Part shown: positions 19,136-29,658 of the stretch, piece after piece
How positions within the stretch are numbered: position 1 is the first letter of the stretch
Layout of the letters: each line of letters opens with the position of its first letter
From: Ramichloridium luteum
Taxonomy: Eukaryota; Ascomycota; Dothideomycetes; Mycosphaerellales; Dissoconiaceae
Assembly (NCBI GenBank): GCA_002368545.1
Contig: MTSC01000001.1
Coordinates: forward strand, 1,018-65,017
Direction: 5' to 3'
DNA length: 64,000 nt
Made by a program: the position numbers and the translations under genes
The notes under the pieces: generated by a model
Databases searched by the model: none
What the model was told of the DNA's origin: nothing
Seen by the model: the letters and a program-made list of their open reading frames with translations, nothing else

Positions 19136-20608
19136 CTATCGTACAATCTGCCGACTTGTCGTTTCCGCGGACGAGACCACACCGGCCTCCGCATCGACAA
19201 GATGCTCCGGCGCAGGGCCCTCCACGCTAAGCGCGCGGCGCATCTCTCTGCAGGCCGCGAGATAATACTCCCGAACACCAGGGGTTGGCTTCCAAGGGTT
19301 CGGCGCCTTATCCCAACCATGCGGCACACCAGGAACCATCGTATAGACGACGTTCTTGCCACCAACCTCAGGCCCGCGAAGGCGCTCCAGAAACTCCTCG
19401 CCTTCCTCGAGCAGCATGTCCCACTCGCAGGTGTGCATGATGATTTCTTGCGGTAGCGCCGCGCGGAGGAGCGGGGCGGGCGCGACGCCAGGGCTCAAGT
19501 AAGGGGAATCCATGGCTACGTCTTTGGGCGGGTGTAAGTAACTGTCGTCAAATAGGTCTGTGAAGAGTGCAGGTAGCTCCTGATCAGCACGTTTGCAGGT
19601 CGCGCGCCGATATTCTCGCGTACGCGTGTAGTCGAGAGATGGATACCAGGGGACGATGCAACGGATCTTAACGTCCAGTGTAGGCACCGCGGTCTCCTTT
19701 ATCGCCGCTGCTGACGCTTTGACCGCGGATTTCGGGTTGGCAGTCCTGGTCGAATCGCTATGTATCGGTGTTTCACTCGATGTTGGCTGCACCAATTGTG
19801 TCGAAGAGTCATCCGCATCAGACTCATGTTCCCAGACAGCACTAGGACCTCCAGTCATCATTGAGCCGGTCTCCATCCTTGAGTAGTCGGTAAGATGATC
19901 ATAGAGGCGTAAGGGAACCGAGAACGCCATGTTCCCTCCTGACGAGAACCCCGAAATTGCAATCTTTTTGGGATCAATACCGAGCTCCGCAGCATGTTTA
20001 TGTATCCACAGCACAGCGTCCACGCCATCTTCGACTGCCGTCGGGAACGGGAACTCCGGTGCCAAGCGGTAGTCCACCGAAACGACCACTGCGTTGATCT
20101 CTTCAACGACTGTACCGCACCATCTCGCGTCATCTGTAGCTGTTCCGAGTGTGAATCCACCTCCGTGGAAGTTGATGACGACTGCGTATCCGCCCCACTT
20201 GCGCGCTTGAAAGCTCCGCCGCCGGATGCCGTGGCCAAGTGCACTCAGACTTCCAATTCGCTGACTGGTGCCGTCTCCTTCTTCTTGGTCGATATATAGC
20301 TTTCTTTGTCTTTCGTAATCTTTTGGGACGTAAAAGTTAAGTGCGATCGTGCCTGGCGTGCTCGATACCGTGCTGGGAATGTTTCGGACGAAGCTGGGGT
20401 GCGGTGGTCGTGGCGGTGCTAGGCGATGGAAGAACATTCCTAGGCCCATGAGCACACGCCAGAAGGTCGCCTGCATATGTAAAACCCATCGTGGACGCTG
20501 GATCTTGGTCTGATAGTGGGTCTGTCGTCTTCGGATCCCGGGAATTGGGGGCATCTGGATGGAAAAGCGGCGTGAGTCTCGGCGCGCAGGAGCGCCATCG
20601 TTCGGCAT
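19136..20608 (-). CDS. alpha/beta hydrolase, hormone-sensitive-lipase type
   Basis: Esterase/lipase of the HSL (family IV) group. The first true ATG is at 20608; codons upstream lack ATG. The product is 490 residues. The oxyanion motif NFHGGGFTLG, the DYRLAPEFPFP block and the nucleophile elbow GFSSGGN are clear. A low-complexity Ser/Thr/Ala stretch of about 80 residues (roughly 258-330) lies between the nucleophile region and IRCIVPWYPSLDY and is probably a disordered loop. The acid is in the HTCEWDMLLEEGEEF region and the His is in GVPHGWD. The N-terminus has a hydrophobic stretch (FWRVLMGLGMFF, about residue 45), which may associate with membrane. It is larger than bacterial family IV enzymes because of these additions. 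The substrate is unknown. Confidence 0.85.
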   Translation of the reverse strand: MPNDGAPARRDSRRFSIQMPPIPGIRRRQTHYQTKIQRPRWVLHMQATFWRVLMGLGMFFHRLAPPRPPHPSFVRNIPSTVSSTPGTIALNFYVPKDYERQRKLYIDQEEGDGTSQRIGSLSALGHGIRRRSFQARKWGGYAVVINFHGGGFTLGTATDDARWCGTVVEEINAVVVSVDYRLAPEFPFPTAVEDGVDAVLWIHKHAAELGIDPKKIAISGFSSGGNMAFSVPLRLYDHLTDYSRMETGSMMTGGPSAVWEHESDADDSSTQLVQPTSSETPIHSDSTRTANPKSAVKASAAAIKETAVPTLDVKIRCIVPWYPSLDYTRTREYRRATCKRADQELPALFTDLFDDSYLHPPKDVAMDSPYLSPGVAPAPLLRAALPQEIIMHTCEWDMLLEEGEEFLERLRGPEVGGKNVVYTMVPGVPHGWDKAPNPWKPTPGVREYYLAACREMRRALSVEGPAPEHLVDAEAGVVSSAETTSRQIVR

Positions 20609-21326
20609 TTTGAGAGGAGAATGGGGTCGCAATAGTTCTGTCCAGAGACAAAGAGAACGCAAATCGCCGTCGAAGGGAGGATACAACAATGCACTGCCGG
20701 TCTCGCCAACCTATAGTTATGCGATGACGAAACAGCGCCTTGGCGGGCATGCAGGCCAACGGTTGCGGCGGACGAAGTCCCGGACCCGGAAACCGATGAA
20801 ATGAATGTACAAGGAGCTACCTAGGAGATCTTGAGAAAGGGAGCAACGAAATACAAAGGCTGCTTCATCAACTGACCTACAATACAACGCTGCTCTCCTG
20901 CCTGATGGGGCGACGCGCTATCGCGGTAGCCAAGAAAATGTGATGAGGCGGATGCGACACGCATTTGACGTCACACCAGTGGCTTGCTCTAGTGGCGTCG
21001 CGTGGAGCGTGGCGCGAGCTTCGCGTGCGAAAGCTAAGGTTCAGACCACACATTAATATTCAGATTATCCCCGGCCGACACATTCACCTTCTTTTCTTGC
21101 CCCCTTTATTCATGGTCAGGCGCATCGCACTATCATGCCGACGTTCGATGGCAGCTTACAGTGCAGGGCAAATTTGTCCGCCCATCAACTTAAAGTCCAT
21201 GGGGGTACACAAGCTGGGCATAGCGTTGGTACCGTGGACTTCACCATCGTTATCGACCTCGATCATCTCAAATCTATTATGGTACAATATCTAAGACTTA
21301 TCCCATTGTGTTTGGATCAATTGTCC
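20609..21326. other. gene-free stretch containing a CRE-type site
   Basis: Upstream region of the HSL-type hydrolase and 3-prime flank of the dioxygenase. The only site I recognise is the palindrome at 20966-20973. No coding sequence. Confidence 0.4.
20966..20973. promoter_or_regulatory. perfect CRE/ATF palindrome TGACGTCA
   Basis: The 8-bp palindrome TGACGTCA is the consensus for ATF/CREB-type bZIP factors. It lies about 360 bp upstream of the minus-strand hydrolase start. Eight-base matches occur by chance about once per 65 kb, so function is only a possibility. Confidence 0.35.
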
Positions 21327-22202
21327 TCATTCAAATCGATACTGCGCCCACGCCATCGGTCCCTCTTGCAGTGTCCATAACTGTTTCCCAGAAGAGTCCC
21401 CTGCAGCACCAGCCGCGACGTGAATTGGCAGCAGGTGCTCGAATGTCGGATGCGCCTTTCGAGCGTCCGGTCGCTTCAACAATTCGGCCATGCTCTTCTG
21501 CCGAGACTCAGCTGGCTGTTGCACGGCATCTCGGAGCGCGTCGTCGAAGGCCTTGCCATAGCCGCCAGCTGCATGTGGCCGGCCCCGTGTGAACATAAAG
21601 TCGCGGAGGTTATGTACTGACATTCCTATCGCATCATTTCATGTCAGCTCCGATTGTATAGTGACACTCATAGACAGACACTTACCTGAACCTATGATCT
21701 GGTACCCTTCATCGCGCAAGCTCTGCACAGCCTGCCCCAAGCGATAGTGCTGGTCCGGATCCTCCGAGTCGAAGAGAGAGACTTGTACGATCGGAACCTC
21801 AAGTGGGTTCTTCGCGGGATCAAACGCAACCATGAAACCTGCCCAGACGCCGTGGTCTAAACCCCTACGTACGCCCCGGCTACGGATACTGGCCGCTCCA
21901 AGCTTCTCCATGACCTTGCCCGCTAGCTCAGGCGAGCCGCGGTGCGGGTATTGGAATTTGTAGTAGTGCGGTGGAAAGCCATAGAAGTCATATATCAGGT
22001 CGGTCTGCGCCGCCGTGTTGACCTCGATCACATCCCGCTCTGCAGCTTGCCAATGCGCTGAGAAGACGATAACGCCCTTGGGCTTGACGGTTTGCGTGAT
22101 CTCGCGGCCGAGTTCTTGAAGCTTGGCATGCGCCGGGTGTTCGACGTCTTCCATGATGTTAGGCCCGCCATGGCTGAAGAAGTAGACGGGGGTGCGGCCC
22201 AT
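21327..22202 (-). CDS. DODA/LigB-type extradiol dioxygenase
   Basis: Class III (LigB superfamily) ring-opening dioxygenase, related to plant and fungal 4,5-DOPA dioxygenase; these use a non-haem metal and cleave catechols. Two exons, 22202-21686 and 21625-21327; the intron of 60 nt has GTAAGT and TAG, and joins IIGSG|MSVHNL. The product is 271 residues. Conserved segments are VYFFSHGGPNIMED (metal His), IVFSAHW, LDHGVWAGF and a His near the C-terminal half (MSVHNLRDF), all as in DODA. The C-terminal AHPTFEHLLPIHVAAGA is also typical. The natural substrate (DOPA, catechol or other) cannot be told. A metal-binding remnant function is possible for some fungal paralogues, but all His ligands appear present. 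Confidence 0.9.
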
Positions 22203-23516
22203 TTTGGTTGGGCTTGTCGCTGTGTGGTGCTCGTGCGTTCAATGGTTGTAGGTAATGTAGCCGCGAAGCGTCTAAGCAACGGCCCTGCCACTTTGAAATT
22301 TTGATAATATGACGAGGTCGCGGATGTAAATTATTTGACGAGATTATATTTCGAGCTCAGAATAACGCAATGAATATATATGTATTTAGGAATGTCGCGA
22401 TGGCCGCGCAGGTGGTTGCCAACGAACGCGTCTGCTGATTACTCAAACCTCGGGTTCATTCCGCACTTTCTGGCAGCATTCCGTGGCCTGTATCAATAAC
22501 ACAACAAGCTCCAATGCTATTAGATAGTCCATTAATTCCGCCAGGGCTGCCATGACCTGAAACTGCTGAATACCACTTATCGAGCTGATCTGACCAATGT
22601 CGAGGCACTCATGCTCATACCAAATCAGAGACCAAATGGCAACTCTTCATCATTTCTTCGCTCAAGTACCCACCACCTAGCTAAGGGTTTCCATCAATTT
22701 TGCCATTAAATTGGTAATCAATTGATGGGTTACCCACCGATTTGGCGTCGAACAAGCATAACCTTAATGAACCGCCTGGCACATCAATCGAGCACGTCTT
22801 AGAATTTCCTTCCGGCTTAAAAGGCTAATAATACTATCTATTATCTTACATACAGTGAAGGACGCTGAAGGAACCACCCGGAATCAAGTCGTGGATCGAC
22901 CTGGACCACCGTATCCGGCACCCGACGCCGGTCAGGGCAAATCACGTAAAAGCACGGAAGCTGCCCGTGTACCCCCAGGGCTGGTGGTCGGCCCTGATCG
23001 GTCCAGTGGAAGGTATACTAATAAAAGGCTTAGGGCAAGGTTCCTGCAGCGATCAAGCTGCGCATGCGACCTACCAAGGACAGAAAGAGCTACACCCCCA
23101 GGCATTTTCAGGACATACAGGACCTACTTCGTGCGGCGCGACGGCTGTGAGTTGCAAGAGAGCGCTAGAATTCAGGACTCAAGCTATTCAACCACCAAAA
23201 CCCAGCTGACAAGCCCGGCTCAATTGATATTCGTGCTGATTACTGAGGAGCACACCAGTACCGCCCCGGCTGTCCGCGCAGGACAATCTACGGGACAGGC
23301 AGCGGCAGTGCGCGCACAATCCGGGCTGGAACGGAGAAGTCAATCGGCAGCTGTTGTCCTGCTGCGACTGATGTAGATGGCGCAAATGACAAGCTAGCCA
23401 AGACCGACCCGCGCGCGAGAGTCCACAATCTTTAAGAACCACATCTGTCCCGCCGGCAAAGACACATTTCCAAACTTTCAGCGGCGCGAGGAGTGAGGCG
23501 CGAGACACTTGCCATC
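22203..23516. other. gene-free stretch between divergent genes, with a foldback sequence
   Basis: Upstream of both the dioxygenase and SPT8. It contains the imperfect foldback described at 22685-22733. A 173-codon frame at 22855-23376 has no ATG start and no domain. The part nearest SPT8 (about 23390-23516) is its presumed leader. Confidence 0.4.
22685..22733. repeat. imperfect foldback (inverted repeat) of about 49 bp
   Basis: CCATCAATT (22691-22699) pairs exactly with AATTGATGG (22720-22728). Flanks extend the pairing imperfectly (GGGTTT left against GGGTAAC from the right strand; TTGCCA against TTACCA inside). It may be a small transposon remnant or a transcribed hairpin in the SPT8 or dioxygenase leader. 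Confidence 0.5.
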
Positions 23517-25864
23517 ATGGCCTTCGACGATGACAATGACGAGAACATGAACTCCGACGACGATCAAGATCAAGATGAAGAGATGGAGATGGAGGAGGAC
23601 AACCACGAGCCGGACCAGGATATGGATGATGGAGGTGATGATGAGGACGACGGTGATGGTGACGGTGATGATGGAGACGACGAGGATGACGATGACGATG
23701 CCAATGAACCTGACACTCCTTCTCGGCGCGCCGCTGGTGGCCCTCACGACTCTACACGGTGCTCCGGTAGTCAGGAGCGTCCAGCCGATGGTACACGCGA
23801 AGGTTCGCAACGGCCCGATGGCGGTGCGCTCGGCACTAAATCTTCCTCGAGCTCCGCCGCCCGCTCCCCACATAGCCGCCCTGCAGCTCAATCCTGGATA
23901 CCGCCGGTGCGAGAGTTGGCGCGGCACGCTCAAGCGTATGACATCGTACCGACCATGGCGGCGCCACAGGGCACATCAATCAATGCGATTGCGGCCACGC
24001 CAGACATGAAATGGGTCTTCTCAGGTGGCACGGACGGCTATGTGCGCATGTACAACTGGGTCGAGACGGCGAATGGCAAAGTACCGCTGACCGTAGCTCA
24101 GAAGCACCCTTTCGTTGACAGCGTCATGAAGGCCGGCTCTTTAGTGACATACTGGGAAAACGAAGATGCCGGCGTTGCACGAACGCCACCGCTGGCTACT
24201 GGCGCAGGTGCGGCGGCAGATGAGGGCAAGTGGACAAGCCCCGTGTATTCGCTGGCGGTGCAGCACCAGGCGCTGTGGTTGCTGTCGGGATTGGAATCTG
24301 GCGGGATCAACCTGCAGACATGTCGACATCAGGCCGGAACCCGGATCACAACACTCAAAGAGCACACGAATGCTGTGTCTGTGCTCTCGCTGTCACAGGA
24401 CGAGACAAATCTCCTGTCCGGCAGCTGGGACAAGACGATCCACGACTGGGACTTGCAAACCGGCAAGGTAAAGCGCTCATATCGCGGGTCCGGCGGCCAG
24501 ATCAGCGCGATCGAAGTACGCCCGCTGAGTGACCTGCCTATTCCCCAGGTTTCCGACCTGCCATCTGAGCCGACTCTCAACGGTCCCGGCACATTTTCGA
24601 GCAACAACGCCGATAAGCCCTTCGCAAATGGCACTACGTTCATGAATGGGTTCGGCGGTGCCGATGACGATGTAGGTGGCTCGCCAGATGGTAGTCTCTT
24701 CGGCGAGGGCGACCATGGATCCTTGTTTGGCGAAGACAACGCTGGAGGTGCGACAGGCGTAGGAGGCGGATTCGACGACGACAACGATTTGGCTCGAGCG
24801 TTGGAGAGCGAGATGCAGGAGGGCGCAGAGGCAAATGCTGCAGTGGCCGGTGTTGAGGGCGATGCTCCAGCTCAGCCGCTCGAGCCCGCGGAATCACAAC
24901 CCGCGGCAGATGCAACGGATGCATCACCAAAACCTACAGACGCCCCAGCAGCCAACAGTCCCACCGATGCAGCTGATGGTCTTACTGCTACTGCAACAGA
25001 AGCTAAAGCAGAAGATCTACCAGACACCAAACCTTCCGACAATACTGCTGACCCCCCTGCCGATTCTACGTTAACTGAAGCACCTGCTCCCTCGCTTTTC
25101 CCTAATGGCCATCCCGACTCCGACAAGCCACCCACAGCTCCACCCACCGAGGATCGAATATCCACTAGCGATAGCGCGACTGAAGCTCACGCTGTAGTCG
25201 CTAACGATAGTGTGGAGGGTGACCTCCCTCCGCAATCCGAATCTACTTTCCTCGACGCCGCACAAGACGGCACGTTACGGATTTGGGACCGCCGTATGCC
25301 GACGCCTGTTGCGACTTTAACGCCTTACGGAGCCACGCCGCCCTGGTGCACGGGTGCCTGCTGGAGCCCCGATGGTAATTACATTTATGCGGGACGTCGC
25401 AATGGCACCGTAGAGGAGTTTTCAGTGCACAAGCTGGGAGATTCGAGGTCTGAGCCGAATCGCATCTTCAAGTTCCAGCAGGGCAGTGGGCCCGTATATG
25501 CAGTGCGGGCGATGCCAAATCGGCGACATTTATTGTGGTATGTTAAAAACATGTTTCTAACCCTTTTCCCCACTGGTCATGCAGGAAGCTGTTACTGACA
25601 TTGTGAATCACTCACAGTGCTTCAAACGACATCCTCCGTATCTACGACCTCAAACAGGCCGACGAGAGCGCACGGCACAAGGCTGTGCCCTTCACCATTG
25701 TGCCAGGACACCGTGGTGGCGCGATCGCCGCGCTGTACATCGACCCTGCCTGCCGCTTCATGCTATCAGCGTCAGGGAACCGTGGTTGGGAGGGCGCCAG
25801 CACGGAAGTCCTGCTTGGCTATGAAATCGGCGTACAGGACGACAAGGACGTGTGGCATAAGTGA
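23517..25864 (+). CDS. SPT8: SAGA complex WD-repeat subunit Spt8
   Basis: WD40 subunit of the SAGA coactivator that contacts TBP in the nucleus. The start is ATG at 23517 (ATCATGGCC); eight upstream in-frame codons lack a good start. Two exons, 23517-25537 and 25618-25864; the intron of 80 nt has GTATGT and CAG. The product is 755 residues. Residues about 3-72 are almost all Asp/Glu, the acidic head seen in Spt8. WD repeats follow: INAIAATPDMKWVFSGGTDG, the SPVYSLAVQ unit, the NAVSVLSLSQDETNLLSGSW unit, then a long Ala/Pro/Asp-rich insert (about 345-575) and repeats resuming with FLDAAQDGTLRIWDRR and GACWSPDGNYIYAGRRNG. Exon 2 holds the last blades, ending EGASTEVLLGYEIG. The interruption between blades is typical of fungal Spt8. 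Confidence 0.93.
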
Positions 25865-26817
25865 TGTCGACCTTTGCCACTGCCTAATGTAGAGAGTGTT
25901 CACTTGGACCAGGAACCCGAGTGAATCGCTTTGCATAATCCATATTGCACGGGAACATATGGCTCGCAACGCCTTTGCGCTGAGTCGAAGCAGAACATCA
26001 AAGATACCCGAGCGTCCTTTAGTACGCTGGCCCCTGGATGATGAAGGACGTACAGAAGGACAGTCCTTGCCATTTGACTAAGCGAGCATAATTCCAAACG
26101 AGACGAGCAATTTCGATGAGATGCGGTTACGAAATCGGGAGATAACTGTTTTCACAGCACTCTGTGCATTTGCTCGGGAATTATCCAGTAGCATCACGCG
26201 CCCTGGATCGGGCAGAGCTAGTATGGACTGCGGAATTGGTTCGTTGATGGTTGACCTATACTGCGAGGGGTAGTGGGGTGGCTCGCACTTCCACCGCCTC
26301 GGCTTCGAGAACAATCGTTGTGCACGGAGTTTTACGTGGCGGAGGACTGAGCCTCGTTCTGGTACCTGTATTATAGCAACCTCGAAAGGATAGCTTTAGT
26401 CTTATGAAGCGATACCAAGGCGAGTGTAACACCTTGGTAGATGAGACGCTGCAATACCTGGTCCATTCGAATTGTAAACAGCTACGGGCAAGGACCCCTA
26501 CTTAGCGTTCTAAGTCTGCAGCAGCCCCTCCGCATTTCGTCACTGGCGGTTAGAGGCGGGAACATCACCTTTATGAGGCCAGTATCCGGCTAGCAGCAAG
26601 GGCAAGCAAGAAAATCGCGCTCCTAAAACGGTAGAGATAGGCCAAAGATAGCAGCAGAAGGACCTGAATCTCTCCGGTCTACACTTGCCCAGATATAATC
26701 ACATTCCGGCAGCCTGACCCCCGGCGCAGATACAACGACATTTACGAGCCAGCGTTCCAGCTTAACATCGACGAAATTGCATACCAAGTCACCAGTTTCA
26801 AGACAAAGACCGCAATC
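25865..26817. other. gene-free stretch
   Basis: 3-prime flank of SPT8 and promoter of the SH3BGR-like gene. Short open frames have no recognisable content. No repeats seen. Confidence 0.4.
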
Positions 26818-28380
26818 ATGGCGACCGCCCAACCGCTCGATCTCACGGCGCTCGAGAAGGACCCGCGGCTGTTCCTGTACACGTCGCTGACTGCCGGTTC
26901 CTCGCACATCATCACAGCTACTTCGCGCCTCGAGACGATCCTCAAGGCGAACAAGATCCCCTTCCAAGCGATAGACATGGCTACGGACGAGAAGGCGCGC
27001 CGTCTATGGCAGCGTCGTGCCGGCGGCCGGAAGTTGCCAGGTTTGGTTAAGGAGGGTTATGTGATCGGGGTATGTGCTTTAATTGCATAAGCCATATCTC
27101 ACCGGTGCGGGATAGTCTGACGATGGTTATGAACCTTGTAGGATCTTGCGGAAGTCGAAGAGTGGAATGAATTTGGCGAGCTGCACGATAACATCGGTCC
27201 GGTGCCGGCACATGGTGCCGCGCTGCCAACGGGCGGCCAGGTAGGCGTACAGATCGCACCCGTCGAGAAGCACGCGAACGCCTTTACTCCCATCCGGCCT
27301 GCCGGCACCGTCGTTGCTGATGTCCGCGGTCAGACTGGTGTCCCTGCTGCGAAGATGCCAGAGGCTGGTTTCGACAAGACGAAGGGAATCGCTCTGCCGG
27401 GCGCTGCGGAGATCGCGGCGCTCGCACAGAAGAAGCAGGTAGCGAAGGCAGAAGAGGCAGCAGCAGCAGCGCCGGTAGCAGCGAAGACGACCTCTGCGGA
27501 GAAAGATGACATTGATGCGACGCCCGCATCACCGCCGTCAAATCTCGAGGCGATCAATGTCGAGACGAAGATAACACCACGGCCTCGACAAACGAGCATA
27601 AGCTTCGCGCCGGAACCCGTTGTGCCTAAGACGCTACTGGAGAAGGAGAAGGAGAACAAAGAGAAGGCGGAGAAGAAGGAGGCGGAGACAGCAACTGAGC
27701 TCCCCAAATCGAGCCCGATGAAGGTTGACGAGACTGTTGCCACACCTTCCACCGCGACGGCAGCGACAAACGATTCGAAACCCAATGAAGCCGCGACTAC
27801 AGCGGAACCCACGGCCACAGCGGAACCCACGGCCAGCGCGTCAAAAGAAAGTAAACCAGAAGCTACTGCGGAAGCTCCAGCTGTCGAGTCAAAGCCTGCT
27901 GAGAACCATGCAGAACCAAAGTCCGAGGTCCCGGCGTCAAGTGAGAATAAACCCGCCCCGCCGACCGCTGCAGACACGTCTCCTGCTCCCGCGACTACAC
28001 ATCATCGTGGTAGCGAAGTGCACGCGGCGAGCCCCGAAGCTATCAGTGCAGTGGAGAAGGCGACCGCGCTGAAAGAAGCTCCGGGGGAGGATGCGGTAGA
28101 AGATGTGGAGAGCAAAGTTTCTGTGCTGAAGATTGAGGAGGAGAAACCAGATAGCAAGGTGGAGAAAGTGGAGGAAGGGAAGGCGGAAGCGACGACAGCA
28201 ACGGAAAATAAGGCAGATGAGGAGGAGAAGATCGTGAAGGTAGATGAGGAGAAGAAGACCGAGAAGGTAGAGGGGGAGAAGAAGAAGTCTGAGAAGGCCG
28301 ATAACGTGGTAGAGGCGAAACCGACGCAGGAGCAGGATCCCAAGACGGCGGCCGACGCGACAAAGAGCGTCGACGATTGA
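26818..28380 (+). CDS. SH3BGR-like (thioredoxin-fold) protein with long charged tail
   Basis: Two exons, 26818-27069 and 27142-28380; the phase-0 intron of 72 nt has GTATGT and TAG. The product is 496 residues. Residues about 17-100 match the SH3-binding Glu-rich/glutaredoxin-like fold: LFLYTSLTAGSS, then the ANKIPFQAIDMATDEKARRL helix, LPGLVKEGYVIG and DLAEVEEWNEFGEL. There is no CxxC, so it is not a redox-active glutaredoxin. Residues about 170-496 are low complexity (Ala, Glu, Lys, Thr, Pro) with predicted coiled or disordered character and KVEEGKAEA-like repeats. Fungal homologues are generally uncharacterised. The tail includes an exact 18-bp tandem duplication. Function is unknown; a scaffold role is plausible but is inference. 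Confidence 0.82.
27799..27834. repeat. 18-bp exact tandem duplication inside coding sequence
   Basis: Two identical copies of ACAGCGGAACCCACGGCC encode the repeated TAEPTA in the disordered tail of the SH3BGR-like protein. Identity at the DNA level points to recent slippage and possible length variation between strains. Confidence 0.9.
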
Positions 28381-29658
28381 TCTTAGCGAGCGAGCTGCCT
28401 ACGATTATATGATCATGAATGAATGACAGCGAGAACGGAGCGTGCTGATGTCCGGCGAAGCGACACAAGTTTTAGACTTTTACAACGTCCTCCTGACCCA
28501 TCGCGCGCGTCGATCCCATCGCCCTACACTTTCCAAAGCCCCAAAGCCAGTCATTCTACGCCTCTGATTGCTTCTTGGGTGACGTTTATACCATTTTGTG
28601 CGAGGCCAAATTCAAGAGGAATGCTGGTAAACTTTGACACAGAACGTGACATTCCAGATCCTGTGCAGTGACAGGGCCAAGCCATAGCTTGTTCAAGACA
28701 ATCTCGGTGCAGAGCTGACAGAAATAGAACTGTCAGGCCACAACGCAGACGACGCTTCTTAAATCTAGTGGAAGGCGACATAAGGCAAGTGTTCAGCTTG
28801 TGCGACATTTGCACACCTCCGATATGCTTTTTGCCTTCATGTCCATCGCGAAACTCTGTTGTGTCTCAAACTCACCATCTCTCGATCGATCGATCCCGCC
28901 CGGATTTGATGACTCTTACGTGATTTCCCTTGCGACGATTTCACTCGCTTCCATGATCATGATCCAAGAACAATTATGGCTTGTCGATCGACGCCCAACC
29001 TCAAACGTTAGAGGTGGGCTGTACACAAGGCTTTCGAAACACACCCAACAGAACACCTTGACATTCCGAGCGGTTACTTGGCGTGCAGATGGTTTGAACC
29101 ACGCGATGCCTCTACTTGGGGCGTAGCCATTACGAGATATGCCTATGTTTCAAGTGCGATTCGATTCAATCGAGCTTTCGAAACATGCAATTTCGCGCAT
29201 GACAACTGAGCGTTGCATCTGTTTCACGCCCATCGTTGATGGAGCATCTGTGATCCGGCCGCTCCGGGAAGCCTCTTGTTCTTGCATTTCAGATGCCTGT
29301 TGGTAAGAAGAGCCAATAAATCTTCTTGAATTCACATCGATTGAAATCCTAGACTGTATCATATCTCATGTCGGGCCCTGCGCATGGCATAATGGGAACC
29401 TTGAAAGTTGAGTCGGAGGAAAGTGCCCGCGCGGCGTTTTTTGACAAGTCTTATCAGCCGCTGGCGCTTCGGAGATTGCGAAGTCTGCAGCCCATGCCGC
29501 TGGACCACACCGGTTGTGTTCGACGGGCGCAAACCCGAATGATATGCGCCAACCAAGGCGTAATGAAGCGTAGAGCGTAGTTGACAAACGAAGGCGCTGA
29601 TGGTAGGAAAACCTGCCGTTGCCAATCAAGTCGCGGATTCGCCTAGGATTTCCGATTT
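28381..29658. other. gene-free stretch
   Basis: Apart from a short TCGATCGATCGATC microsatellite near 28883, no repeat, RNA gene or supported coding frame is seen in these 1.3 kb. Confidence 0.4.

Noticed and set aside
22855..23376. 173-codon plus-strand frame upstream of SPT8, first thought a retrotransposon fragment
   Set aside because: It starts at GTG, has no reverse transcriptase, gag or integrase motif, and no repeat boundaries are visible.
27330..27977. 215-codon minus-strand frame opposite the SH3BGR-like tail
   Set aside because: Its hydrophobic Ala/Ser/Phe composition is simply the complement of Glu/Lys/Ala codons; not a membrane protein.
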